Notes under the pieces: model-generated
What the model saw: only the letters and a program-made list of their open reading frames with translations
The model's database searches: none
Told to the model about the DNA's origin: nothing
Made by a program: the position numbers and the translations under genes
Shown here: positions 16,236-24,588 of the stretch, one piece after another
Layout of the letters: every line of letters starts with the position of its first letter
Numbering within the stretch: position 1 is the first letter of the stretch
Origin: JANQOH01 sp965200095
Lineage (GTDB): Bacteria; Pseudomonadota; Alphaproteobacteria; UBA7887
Length of the DNA stretch: 64,000 nucleotides
Reading direction: 5' to 3'
Assembly (NCBI GenBank): GCA_965200095.1
Contig: OZ241350.1
Span: 1,798,001 to 1,862,000 of the forward strand

Positions 16236-17696
16236 TCACCGCCCGTCGGAAACGAGCTGCGCCAGCAGCCTGTGCGCCGGGTCGGGGAACACGAACAGCA
16301 ACAGACACGCGGCGGCGGTCAACAGCAGCGGCGCCAGGCAGGCGAGGGGGGCTTCCCTGATCCCGCCGTCGAACTCGGTGGGCCGCGGGCCGGGGAAGAA
16401 GGCGCGTGCGGCGACCGGCATGAAATAGCCGACATTGAGCAGGCTCGACGCCATCAGCGCCGCGAGGAACACGACCCCGCCGGCCTCCACCGCGCCGACG
16501 CCCAGATACCATTTGCTCCACGCGCCCGCGAAGGGCGGCAGGCCGATGACGCTGAAAGCGCCGACGAGGAACGCGCCCATCGTCAGCGGCATCGCGCGGC
16601 CGATCCCGCGCATCTCGCTGATGTTCTCCTTGTGCGCGGTAACGATGATGGCGCCGGCGCAGAAGAAGAGGGTGATCTTGCCGAAGGCGTGAGTCAGCAT
16701 GTGGAGGCCGCCGCCGACGATGGCGCCGGGGGTCGCCAGCGCCGCGCCCAGCACGATGTAGGCGAGCTGGCTCACGGTCGAATAAGCCAGCCGCGCCTTG
16801 AGGTTGTCCTTCGTCAGGGCGACCAGGGAGGCGGTCACCAGGGTGAATGCGGCGAGCCACGCGAGCCATTGGCCCGGTTGCGCGTCGCCCATCGCGTCGA
16901 CGCCGAACACGTAGAGGGCGACCTTGAGGACCGCGAACACCCCCGCCTTGACCACGGCGACAGCGTGCAGCAGCGCGCTCACCGGCGTCGGCGCCACCAT
17001 CGCCGCGGGCAGCCAGCGATGGAACGGCATGATCGCCGCCTTGCCGATGCCGAACATGTAGAGCGCGAACAGAATCGCCATGACGGCGGGTTCGGCCTTT
17101 CCGGCGAGGATGCCGCCGGGCGCGAAATCGAGCGTCCCGGCGATCGCCCAGGTGCCGGCGATCGCCAACAGCAGAAAGCCGATCGACGTGCCCAGAAGAA
17201 TTCCGAGATAGATGCGCCCCGAACGCCGCGCCTCTTCGGTTCCGGAGTGGGCGACCAGCGGATATGTGGAGACCGTCAGCAATTCGTAGAAGAGGAACAG
17301 CGTGAACATGTTGGCGGCGAAGGCAACGCCGACGGCGCCGCACAGCGCCACCGCGAAGCAGGCGTAGAAGCGCGTCTGGTCGGCCTCCCGATGCGCCCGC
17401 ATGTAGCCGATCGAATAGATCGAGTTCGGGATCCAGAGAAACGACGCGATCAGGGCGAACAACATCCCCAGCGGTTCGACCTCGAACGCCAGCGCCAGCC
17501 CCGGCGCGACCTCGCCGAGCGTCGCCGCCGGGCGCCCGCCGTCGAGCACGGCCGGCGCGAACGAGACCACCGTCGCGAACAGCGCCAGCGCCGTCGCCAG
17601 CGTCGCCGCCTCGCGCAGGTTGGGGAAGCGTCCCGCCGCCGCGATGGCCGCCGCGCCGGCGAGGGGGATGAAAGGCGCTGCGGCGACCAGCGTCAT
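16236..17696 (-). CDS. Mrp/Mnh-type antiporter subunit D, second copy
   Basis: A 486-residue NuoM/MrpD-family membrane protein. Key segments: LFLFYELLTVSTYPLVAH (helix 5 Glu), KAAIMPFHRWLPAAMVAPTPVSALLHAVAVVKAGV (the helix 7-8 signature with the two functional lysines), ARLAYSTVSQLAYIVLG and the THAFGKITLFFCAGAI histidine helix. Its ATG overlaps the stop of the preceding mrpD (ATGA). Together with 17693-19186 and 14259-15950 it gives the operon three large proton-channel-like subunits. Confidence 0.85.
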   Translation of the reverse strand: MTLVAAAPFIPLAGAAAIAAAGRFPNLREAATLATALALFATVVSFAPAVLDGGRPAATLGEVAPGLALAFEVEPLGMLFALIASFLWIPNSIYSIGYMRAHREADQTRFYACFAVALCGAVGVAFAANMFTLFLFYELLTVSTYPLVAHSGTEEARRSGRIYLGILLGTSIGFLLLAIAGTWAIAGTLDFAPGGILAGKAEPAVMAILFALYMFGIGKAAIMPFHRWLPAAMVAPTPVSALLHAVAVVKAGVFAVLKVALYVFGVDAMGDAQPGQWLAWLAAFTLVTASLVALTKDNLKARLAYSTVSQLAYIVLGAALATPGAIVGGGLHMLTHAFGKITLFFCAGAIIVTAHKENISEMRGIGRAMPLTMGAFLVGAFSVIGLPPFAGAWSKWYLGVGAVEAGGVVFLAALMASSLLNVGYFMPVAARAFFPGPRPTEFDGGIREAPLACLAPLLLTAAACLLLFVFPDPAHRLLAQLVSDGR

Positions 17697-19186
17697 GGCG
17701 CGGCGCCGAGCAATATCGCCGCTGCCTGCGCGGCGACGCCGACGGTCGCCTCGGCGGTCAGGCCGAACACGACGCAGGCGCCCGCCAGCAGCCAGCACGC
17801 GCCGACCATGGGCCACGGCGCCTCCGACGCCGCCGCGGCGGGAGTCGACGACGCGGAATCCGGCGCCGCGAAAAAGATCGTTTCCACCACCCGCCAGACA
17901 TAGACGACCGCGATCAGCGAGGTTGCGAGAATCAGCGCCGCCAGCGGCCAGAGCCCCTGCTCCAGCGCGCCCAGCACCAGATACCACTTGCTCACGAAGC
18001 CGACCGTTCCGGGGATGCCGATCAGACTCAGTCCGCCGACGACGAACGCTCCGAAAGTGAACGGCATTCGTCGGCCGAGGCCCCTCAGGCGATGCAGATC
18101 GGCGCCGCCGACCCGCAGGACCATGCAGCCCAGCGCCAGGAACATCGCCCCTTTCATCAAGGCGTGATTGAAGAGGTGCACCGTCGCCGCGGTCAGCCCC
18201 GTCGCGCTCGCCAGACCGATGCCGATGACGACATAGCCGATCTGCGCCACCGACGACCATGCGAGCAGACGCCGCGCATCGGTCTGCCGCATGGCGGCGA
18301 GCGACCCCGCCACGGCCGCGACGGCGGCCAGCGGCAGCAACACGTCGGTCGCCGGATGGACGTTCGTGGAGAAGTCCGCGCCGAACACGCCGAACATGAA
18401 GCGCAGCAGCAGATAGACGCTCACCTTGGTCGCGGTCGCGGCGAGCAGTGCGGAGACTGTCGACGGCGCATGGGCGTAGGCGTCGGGCAGCCACGAGTGC
18501 AGGGGGAACAGCGCGATCTTCAGGCTGAGTCCGGCGGCGATGAAGGCGAACGCGGCCAGCACCGCCATGTTGTCCGCCGCCCGCGGCAGCCGCGCCGCCA
18601 TGTCGCTCATGTTCAGCGTGCCGGCGGTCATGTAGAGCAGGCCGACCCCGGTCACGAAGAACGTCGCGCCGATAGTGCCGAGAATGAGGTAGCGGTAGCT
18701 TGCGAGCAGCGCCCGGCGGTCGCGCCCGAGCGCGATCAGCACATAGGCCGAGAGCGACGAGATCTCCATGAAAACGAACGCGTTGAACGCGTCGTTGGTG
18801 ATCGTCATGCCGAGCAGCCCGGCGAGCGTCAGCAGAAAGGCGGCGTAAAACGCGGGGCGCCGCCGGGCGTCGATCTCGGCGCGGACGCTGTCGCGGGCGA
18901 ACGGCATGATCGCCGACGCGACCCCGGTCACGAACAGCAGCACGAAGCCGGAGAGAAGGTCGACCCGATACTCGATCCCCCAGGGCGCCGGCCAGCCGCC
19001 GAAAGCGTAGGCGATGGGGCCGCTGTCCAGCACCCGCGCGAAAAGCGCGATCGCGATAGCGAACGCCGCCCAGGTCGTCAGCGCCGCGAAGGCCCAGGCG
19101 CGGTCGCCGCGGCCGAGCAGCGAACACAGGGGCGCTCCGAGGAGAGGCGCGGCGACCTGCAACGCCGGCAGATTGAGGGCGATCAT
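17693..19186 (-). CDS. mrpD: Monovalent cation/H+ antiporter subunit D
   Basis: A 497-residue MrpD/NuoN-like membrane protein, with FVFMEISSLSAYVLIALG, SLKIALFPLHSWLPDAYAHAPSTVSALLAATATKVSVYLLLR, RLLAWSSVAQIGYVVIGIGL and HLFNHALMKGAMFLALGC as conserved helices and the expected Glu and Lys residues. It follows mrpC directly (ATGA overlap) in the standard Mrp order E-F-G-A'-B-C-D, which is why the symbol is used here and not for the other two large subunits. Confidence 0.9.
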   Translation of the reverse strand: MIALNLPALQVAAPLLGAPLCSLLGRGDRAWAFAALTTWAAFAIAIALFARVLDSGPIAYAFGGWPAPWGIEYRVDLLSGFVLLFVTGVASAIMPFARDSVRAEIDARRRPAFYAAFLLTLAGLLGMTITNDAFNAFVFMEISSLSAYVLIALGRDRRALLASYRYLILGTIGATFFVTGVGLLYMTAGTLNMSDMAARLPRAADNMAVLAAFAFIAAGLSLKIALFPLHSWLPDAYAHAPSTVSALLAATATKVSVYLLLRFMFGVFGADFSTNVHPATDVLLPLAAVAAVAGSLAAMRQTDARRLLAWSSVAQIGYVVIGIGLASATGLTAATVHLFNHALMKGAMFLALGCMVLRVGGADLHRLRGLGRRMPFTFGAFVVGGLSLIGIPGTVGFVSKWYLVLGALEQGLWPLAALILATSLIAVVYVWRVVETIFFAAPDSASSTPAAAASEAPWPMVGACWLLAGACVVFGLTAEATVGVAAQAAAILLGAAP

Positions 19187-19572
19187 CCGGGCTCCTCGGG
19201 GCGGCCGCTCCCGTTCTCCCCGATCGCGACGATCTCGTCTTCCTCGATGGTCCCCCAGGCTTCGCGGATGCGCACGGCGAGGGCGAGGCCCAGCGCCAGA
19301 GTCGCCACCCCGACGACGATGGCCGTCAGGATGAGGACGTGAGGCAGCGGGTTGGAGTAGGGCGCGCCGCCGTCGTAAAGGATCGGCGCGGTGCCGCCCG
19401 CGACCTTTCCCGCCGTGATGTAAAGCAGGAACACGGCGGTCTGGAATATGTTCAAACCGACGAGTTTCTTGATCAGATTGCCGCGGCTCGCCGCCACGTA
19501 GAGGCCGATGGCCATGACCAGCACCGCGGCGGCGTAGCCGTAGCGGTCGATCCATTCCATGGTCGGATCCAT
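19183..19572 (-). CDS. mrpC: Monovalent cation/H+ antiporter subunit C
   Basis: A 129-residue NuoK-like protein with three membrane helices: AVLVMAIGLYVAASRGNLIKKLVGLNIFQTAVFL, then HVLILTAIVVGVATLALGLALAV. The motif LIKKLVGLNIFQ corresponds to the conserved region of MrpC/NuoK. A downstream ATG (MEWIDRYGY) would also be a plausible start. It overlaps mrpD by 4 bp and is 2 bp from mrpB. Confidence 0.9.
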   Translation of the reverse strand: MDPTMEWIDRYGYAAAVLVMAIGLYVAASRGNLIKKLVGLNIFQTAVFLLYITAGKVAGGTAPILYDGGAPYSNPLPHVLILTAIVVGVATLALGLALAVRIREAWGTIEEDEIVAIGENGSGRPEEPG

Positions 19573-19574
19573 GC

Positions 19575-20003
19575 TCAGTCGCCCGCTCTCTCGCCGCGCC
19601 CGGCGAAGGCCTGATAGACGGCGAGCATGGTGGCGGCGACCGTCACGCCGACTCCGAACTCGATGATCAGAATGCCGTAATGATGGCCGTGCGCGGGGTC
19701 CGCGGCGAGGCGCGCATAGTCCAGATAGACTCCGCCGAGCAGCATGGTCGCGACGCCCGTGCCGGCGTAGAGGATGAGGCCGACGGCGGCGAGGACGCGC
19801 GGGATCGCGGGGGGGACCGCCCGCCGCAGCCCGTCGAGGCCGAACACCAGCGCGTAAAGGATACAGCCGGCGGCGAAGATCACCCCCGCCTGAAACCCCC
19901 CGCCGGGTCCGTAGTCGCCATGGAACTGGACATACAGACCGAACAGGAAAATGAAGGGGATGAGGAATTTCGCGATCACCCGCAGGATCGGCAGGTCGGT
20001 CAT
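19575..20003 (-). CDS. mrpB: Monovalent cation/H+ antiporter subunit B
   Basis: A 142-residue protein with four membrane helices and the MnhB family signature YVQFHGDYGPGGGFQAGVIFAAG near residue 24, followed by YAGTGVATMLLGGVYLDY and HYGILIIEFGVGVTVAATMLAVY. The start ATG overlaps the stop of the upstream DUF4040-like gene. Part of the Mrp complex that exchanges Na+ or K+ for protons across the inner membrane. Confidence 0.92.
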   Translation of the reverse strand: MTDLPILRVIAKFLIPFIFLFGLYVQFHGDYGPGGGFQAGVIFAAGCILYALVFGLDGLRRAVPPAIPRVLAAVGLILYAGTGVATMLLGGVYLDYARLAADPAHGHHYGILIIEFGVGVTVAATMLAVYQAFAGRGERAGD

Positions 20004-20560
20004 TTGCGGCTCTCCGCGCCGGGTCGGTCGCGACGGCGCGCCAGCAACAGAAAGACGCCGATCCCCGCCGTGAAGATCACCGCCACTTCGCCGAGCGTGT
20101 CGAAGCCGCGATAGTCCGCCAGCACCGAGGTGACGACGTTCGGGATGCCGATGGCCTCGCCCGATTCGGCGAGGTAGCGCGGCGCGACGTGCGTGTGCGC
20201 CGGCGCGTCGGGGTCGCCGACCGCCGGCAGGTCCGGGATGGCGTACATTGCCGCCGCGCCGGCCGCCGCGGCGGCGGCCAGTGCCGGCCACCGCGCGCGC
20301 GTCGCCGGCGCCTCGCGGTCGGCGGTCAGGGACAGCGCGACCAGGCCGAGAACCGTGGCGACGCCGGCGCCGACCGCCGCTTCGGTAAAGGCGACATCGA
20401 CGGCGTCGAGCACCAGAAAGACGCTGGCCATGAGAAAACTGTAGATGCCGCTCAACATCACTGCGGTCAGGATCGAGCGCGTGCGCGCGACGATCAGCGC
20501 CACCGCCACGAGCAGCGCGAGCAGCACCGCGTGAATTGCGGTTTCCAGGGCGGGATCCAC
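20000..20560 (-). CDS. MrpA C-terminal/MbhD-MbhE-like antiporter subunit
   Basis: A 186-residue protein that matches the carboxyl part of MrpA, which also occurs as the separate hydrogenase subunits MbhD and MbhE. Residues 1-80 form three helices with ILTAVMLSGIYSFLMASVFLVLDAVDVAFTEAAVGAGV (DUF4040-like). The second half has NVVTSVLADYRGFDTLGEVAVIFTAGIGVFLLL. It starts at a GTG 2 bp after the mrpG stop. The large NuoL-like front part of MrpA is not attached; the extra NuoL/M/N-like genes downstream may replace it. Confidence 0.85.
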   Translation of the reverse strand: MDPALETAIHAVLLALLVAVALIVARTRSILTAVMLSGIYSFLMASVFLVLDAVDVAFTEAAVGAGVATVLGLVALSLTADREAPATRARWPALAAAAAAGAAAMYAIPDLPAVGDPDAPAHTHVAPRYLAESGEAIGIPNVVTSVLADYRGFDTLGEVAVIFTAGIGVFLLLARRRDRPGAESRK

Positions 20561-20562
20561 GG

Positions 20563-20901
20563 CTAACCCGTCTTGTCGCCGGCGTCGGCGCGCGGTTTCG
20601 CGCGCGTCCACGGTTGGAGGCCGCTGACCAGCGCCGCGTGACCGAGGGCGTGGCTCGCCGCCGGGCCGGTGAAAAGCAGGAATACGAGGATGAACGCCAG
20701 CCGCGCCAGGTTCAGCGACCAGCCGGCCTCCGCCATCATCCCGAGGACGATCAGGCCCGCCCCCAGAGTATCGGTCATGCCGGCGGCATGGCTGCGCGTA
20801 TAGAAGTCGGGGAGGCGGATCAGGCCGATCCCGCCGGTGACGACCACCGCCGACCCCAGCAGGACGCACGCCCACGACAGGATGTCGAGGACGAGGCTCA
20901 C
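20563..20901 (-). CDS. mrpG: Monovalent cation/H+ antiporter subunit G
   Basis: A 112-residue membrane protein with the MnhG/PhaG hallmark GGIGLIRLPDFYTRSHAAG followed by TLGAGLIVLG and a third helix. It starts with a GTG that overlaps the mrpF stop (GTGA). Confidence 0.93.
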   Translation of the reverse strand: MSLVLDILSWACVLLGSAVVVTGGIGLIRLPDFYTRSHAAGMTDTLGAGLIVLGMMAEAGWSLNLARLAFILVFLLFTGPAASHALGHAALVSGLQPWTRAKPRADAGDKTG

Positions 20902-21182
20902 GAAGCGTCTCCCCCGGTTCCGTGGAAGGCGCGGAATTTGAAGTATTTGAGTGCGGCGACGATGCCGACGAAGTTGATCAGCGCATAAACCAGGCCGAGA
21001 TCGAGGAAGTCGGGCCGCCCGCTGAGAAATCCGATGACCGCGATCAGCAACACCGTCTTGGTGCCGAAGGCGTTGACCGCGAGGATGCGGTCGAAGACTG
21101 TGGGCCCGGCGGCGGCGCGCACCGCCGCCAGGACCATCGTGATCAGCAGCGCCGCCCCGGCGACGGCGAACTGAATGACCAT
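20898..21182 (-). CDS. mrpF: Monovalent cation/H+ antiporter subunit F
   Basis: A 94-residue protein with three membrane helices and the MrpF motif GPTVFDRILAVNAFGTKT in the first cytoplasmic loop. It ends FVGIVAALKYFKFRAF..., as the family does. Ten bp separate it from mrpE. Confidence 0.93.
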   Translation of the reverse strand: MVIQFAVAGAALLITMVLAAVRAAAGPTVFDRILAVNAFGTKTVLLIAVIGFLSGRPDFLDLGLVYALINFVGIVAALKYFKFRAFHGTGGDAS

Positions 21183-21192
21183 CGCGTCGCCC

Positions 21193-21654
21193 CTAGAGCG
21201 CCGAGACTCGCGCGTCCATCTCGCCGGTCTCCAGCGCCGCCTGGCCTTCCGCCGTCAGCGCGTGGACGAGGATGGAGTTGTCGCGCAGGTCGAGGGCGAT
21301 GGTGCCGGGGGTGAGGGTGATCGAATTGGCGAAGATCGCGCTGCCCAAATCGCTGTCCTGGGTTGCGCGCGTTTCGAACAGACGCGGGTCGACAGGCAGC
21401 CGCGGATGCAGGATGCGGCGCCCGACATCCACGTTCGCCTTTACGATCTCGACCGCCAGCCACAGCCAGTAACCGGGCAGATGCCGCCACAGATGCAGCG
21501 GCACGCCCTCGCGGTCGATCAGTCCGAAGCGATGCGACATCGCCGCCGCGAAGGCGCACGAAAACACGCCGAACGCGAGGATCAGGCCGTCATAGTGCCC
21601 GGACAGCGACAACCACGCCGCCGCCAGCGCGGCGAACAGCGCCAGCCTGCGCAT
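21193..21654 (-). CDS. mrpE: Monovalent cation/H+ antiporter subunit E
   Basis: A 153-residue protein with N-terminal membrane helices and a cytoplasmic domain holding the conserved IFANSITLTPGTIALDL. It is the first gene of the mrp operon in the usual E-F-G order. The preceding gene, the exported binding protein, ends 21 bp upstream on the same strand, so transcription may come from further upstream. Confidence 0.92.
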   Translation of the reverse strand: MRRLALFAALAAAWLSLSGHYDGLILAFGVFSCAFAAAMSHRFGLIDREGVPLHLWRHLPGYWLWLAVEIVKANVDVGRRILHPRLPVDPRLFETRATQDSDLGSAIFANSITLTPGTIALDLRDNSILVHALTAEGQAALETGEMDARVSAL

Positions 21655-21675
21655 CGTCGCCGAACGCCGCCGCGC

Positions 21676-22620
21676 CTACTCGAAGGCGACCGCGTAGGCG
21701 TCCGTCGGAAGGGCCTCGGCGATCAACCCCTGCTCGGCCAGGAACGAGGCGAAACGGGTATAGCGCCCCCGGTCGAGCGCCGCCGGACGCAGCGCGAAAC
21801 GCGGCAGCGTGTCGCGCCACGCCAGCCGGTTCAGGTCGTCGTCGAGTTCGGGGTAGGCGCCGATGAACAACGCCCAGCTCTCGGCGGGGTGGTTGACCAG
21901 ATACTGGACGCCGCGCTCGAGAGCCCGGGTCAGCGCCGCGAATTCCGCATCGCCGGCGCGCTCGGCATGGGCCACCATAATCAACTCGTCATAGGCCGGC
22001 ACGCCGTGTTCCTCGACGTAGAACGCGCGTCCCGGGTGGCCGGCGAGGTCCATCTGGTTGAGCTCGAAATTGCGGAACGCGCCGATGACGGCGTCGACCT
22101 GGCCGGAGACGATCGACGGCGACAACGAGAAATTGACGTTGATCAGGGTCACGTCGTCGATCCCCAGCCCGACGCCGGCGAGCATGGCGCCGAGCAGCGC
22201 GTCCTCGAAGCCGCCGACCGAGAACCCCACCTTGCGGCCCGCGAGGTCGGCGATGCCCCGCACCGGGCTGTCCGCCAGCACGACGAGGCAATTGAGAGGC
22301 GTCGCCACCAGGGTGGCGAAGCGCCGAAGCGGCAGGCCTTCCGCCACCTGGATGTGAAGCTGCGGCTGATACGACACCGCTACGTCGGCGCGTCCCGCAG
22401 CGACCAGTTTCGGCGGGTCGTTCGGGTCCGCCGGGGCGACGAGTTCCACCTCCAGCCCTTCGTCGGCGAAGAATCCTTTCTCGCGCGCCACCACCAGAGG
22501 GCCGTGGTCGGGGTTGACGAACCAGTCGAGCAGCACTGTCATCGTCTCGGCCGCGGGGGCGGGGGCGGCCGCGAGAAGAGCGGCGAGCAACGCCGCAGCG
22601 GCGCGCAGGGATTTACGCAT
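21676..22620 (-). CDS. ABC-type substrate-binding protein, NMT1/THI5-like
   Basis: A 314-residue periplasmic binding protein with a clear signal peptide (MRKSLRAAAALLAALLAAAPAPAAE). The mature part begins TMTVLLDWFVNPDHGPLVVAREKGFF and continues with GRKVGFSVGGFEDALL, the pattern of the NMT1/THI5 family that binds thiamine pyrimidine precursors and similar small molecules. The ATG at 22618-22620 has GGAGG 8 bases upstream; longer in-frame starts lack this. No permease or ATPase gene is adjacent, so the partner transporter must be elsewhere. It lies 10 bp after egtD and is probably co-transcribed with it. The ligand is unknown. Confidence 0.82.
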   Translation of the reverse strand: MRKSLRAAAALLAALLAAAPAPAAETMTVLLDWFVNPDHGPLVVAREKGFFADEGLEVELVAPADPNDPPKLVAAGRADVAVSYQPQLHIQVAEGLPLRRFATLVATPLNCLVVLADSPVRGIADLAGRKVGFSVGGFEDALLGAMLAGVGLGIDDVTLINVNFSLSPSIVSGQVDAVIGAFRNFELNQMDLAGHPGRAFYVEEHGVPAYDELIMVAHAERAGDAEFAALTRALERGVQYLVNHPAESWALFIGAYPELDDDLNRLAWRDTLPRFALRPAALDRGRYTRFASFLAEQGLIAEALPTDAYAVAFE

Positions 22621-22630
22621 GGCAACCTCC

Positions 22631-23638
22631 TCAGCCAGGGGGTTCCGCCAGAACCAGGGAAAACCATTCGTCGTCCGGCGTGTAATGCGCCGCGATGCCG
22701 AAACCTGCATCGGCGAGGAGCGACGCCAGCGAAGCCTTGGTGAATTTGCGGCTGATCTCGGTCAGGATGCTGTCGCCGTGACTCACGGTCAGTTCGGCGT
22801 CCAGGGCCGCCAGCCGCACCACCTGGTCGGCGCGCGACACGAGTCGCATTTCGACCCGGCTTTCCGGGGTATTGAACGCCGCGCGATGGGCGAAGTTCGC
22901 CAGGTCGAAATCGGCGCCCACCCCGTCGTTCAGCACCCGAAGCAGGTTGAGATTGAACGCTTCCGTCAAGCCGCCGCTGTCGTTGTAGGCGGCGTTGAGC
23001 ACCGATTCCGCCTTCACCCTGTCGGCGCCGAGCAGGAGGAAATCGCCCGGCGTCATCAGCCGCCGCACCTCGGTCAGGAAGCGCACGGCCGCCGCATGGG
23101 CGAAATTGCCGATGGTGCTGCCGAGGAAGCAGTAGAGCCGCCGCCCGGCGGCGCGCGGCAGATATGCGAGCCCGGCGTCGTAGTCGCCGACCAGCAGGTT
23201 CACGCGCAACCAGTCGTAATCGGCGACGAGGCCGCGCGCCGCTTCGTCCAGCGCCTCCTCCGATATGTCGAACGCCGAATAGGTGGGATGTCGCCCCTCC
23301 GACGCGCAAGCGTCGAGCAGCCGGCGGGTCTTGCGCGCCATGCCGCTGCCGAATTCGAGGATGTCGTCGGGCGCCGCGGCGTCGACGATGGCGCGGGCGC
23401 TCGCTTCGAGCAAGGCGTCCTCCGCGCGCGTGAGGTAGTATTCCGGGGTCTCGCAGATGCGGTCGAACAGGCGCGAACCGCGTTCGTCGTAAAAGTGCTT
23501 GGGCGGGAGCTCCAGCGGCGGCGTCAGCAGGCCGGCCGCCACGTCGTCGACGAGCCGGGGCGTCGCGCGCGCGACCGGCACCGCCCGGCGGCCCACGCGA
23601 TCATGCAATCCGGCCGCCGTTCCGGCATAAGGCGCCAT
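22631..23638 (-). CDS. egtD: L-histidine N-alpha-methyltransferase EgtD
   Basis: Trimethylates histidine to hercynine with SAM, the first step of ergothioneine synthesis. The product has 335 residues, close to the known 321. Family marks: LPPKHFYDERGSRLFDRICETPEYYLTRAE near residue 40-70, the SAM loop ILEFGSGMARKTRRLL, YSAFDISEEALDEAA, and LYCFLGSTIGNF. The ATG at 23636-23638 is the first start that keeps this layout; a longer in-frame start adds 24 low-complexity residues. It diverges from egtC across about 180 bp that probably holds both promoters. Confidence 0.95.
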   Translation of the reverse strand: MAPYAGTAAGLHDRVGRRAVPVARATPRLVDDVAAGLLTPPLELPPKHFYDERGSRLFDRICETPEYYLTRAEDALLEASARAIVDAAAPDDILEFGSGMARKTRRLLDACASEGRHPTYSAFDISEEALDEAARGLVADYDWLRVNLLVGDYDAGLAYLPRAAGRRLYCFLGSTIGNFAHAAAVRFLTEVRRLMTPGDFLLLGADRVKAESVLNAAYNDSGGLTEAFNLNLLRVLNDGVGADFDLANFAHRAAFNTPESRVEMRLVSRADQVVRLAALDAELTVSHGDSILTEISRKFTKASLASLLADAGFGIAAHYTPDDEWFSLVLAEPPG

Positions 23639-23817
23639 CCTCGATTCCCCGCCGCCGCCCCTCGATCCGCAACTCGCCCGCAGGCTAGGCGCCCTGCTTC
23701 CCGGAAACAACCCCTTTCGCCGCCTCCGCGGCGCCGGACAAGGCGGCGAACGCGCTATGCTCGCCGAAAACAGCGCCGAAACGCTCCGCTTCCCGAGACC
23801 GCTCCGGAGACCGAATC

Positions 23818-24588
23818 ATGTGCCGTCACGCCGCCTATGTCGGACCGCCCCTGGCCTTGCGCCGGTTCCTGACCGACCCGCCGCACAGCCTCGTCGAACA
23901 GGCGTTCCGCCCGCGCGAAATGGTGTCGGCCATAATCAACGCCGACGGTTACGGCGTCGGCTGGTATCTCGAAGACGGGTCGGCCGGCGTCTACGCCAAC
24001 CCCATGCCGATCTGGTCGGACGCCAACCTCGACCATCTCGGCCGGGCCCTCGCCAGTCGTTTCTGGATGGCCAACGTGCGCAGCGCTACCCGCGGCCTGC
24101 CGGTCAGCCATGCGAACACCCATCCTTTCCTCGCCGACGGGCTGTTGTTCTCGCACAACGGTTTCGTGGAAGACTTCACCGCCGCGGTCCGCGCGCCCCT
24201 GCGTCGCGCGCTCGCGCCCGACCGGGAATCGACCGTCCGCGGCACCACCGACTCGGAGTATCTGTTCGCCCTGGTGCGTCAGGAAATGGCGGAGCGTCCG
24301 GTCGCCGACGCCCTGCGCTCGGCCTTCGCCCGTCTCGACGGCTGGCTGGGCGAAAAGTGCGCGTTGCTGAACGTGATGATCGGCGACGGCGAGCGCGTCT
24401 ACGCCACCCGCCATGCGCTGCGCCACGAATCGCCCTCGCTCTATGTCGGGCGCGACCCTGCGCTGTTCGGCGACGGCTGGCTTGTCGCCTCGGAGCCGCT
24501 GAGCGCGTCCGACGAGTGGGCGCCGGCGCCCGACGGCCATCTCGCCATCGTCGAGGCGGGGCGGGCGCCGCGCTTCGAACCCCTGTGA
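23818..24588 (+). CDS. egtC: Gamma-glutamyl-hercynylcysteine sulfoxide hydrolase EgtC
   Basis: A class II (Ntn) glutamine amidotransferase-fold hydrolase of 256 residues that removes the gamma-glutamyl group in ergothioneine synthesis. Cys2 after the initiator Met is the nucleophile (MCRHAAYVGP). NADGYGVGWYLEDG, NTHPFLADGLLFSHNGFVEDF and TTDSEYLFALV are the usual pocket motifs. Its stop overlaps the egtB GTG start (GTGA), so the two are coupled. egtA and egtE are not in the window. Confidence 0.93.
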   Translation: MCRHAAYVGPPLALRRFLTDPPHSLVEQAFRPREMVSAIINADGYGVGWYLEDGSAGVYANPMPIWSDANLDHLGRALASRFWMANVRSATRGLPVSHANTHPFLADGLLFSHNGFVEDFTAAVRAPLRRALAPDRESTVRGTTDSEYLFALVRQEMAERPVADALRSAFARLDGWLGEKCALLNVMIGDGERVYATRHALRHESPSLYVGRDPALFGDGWLVASEPLSASDEWAPAPDGHLAIVEAGRAPRFEPL

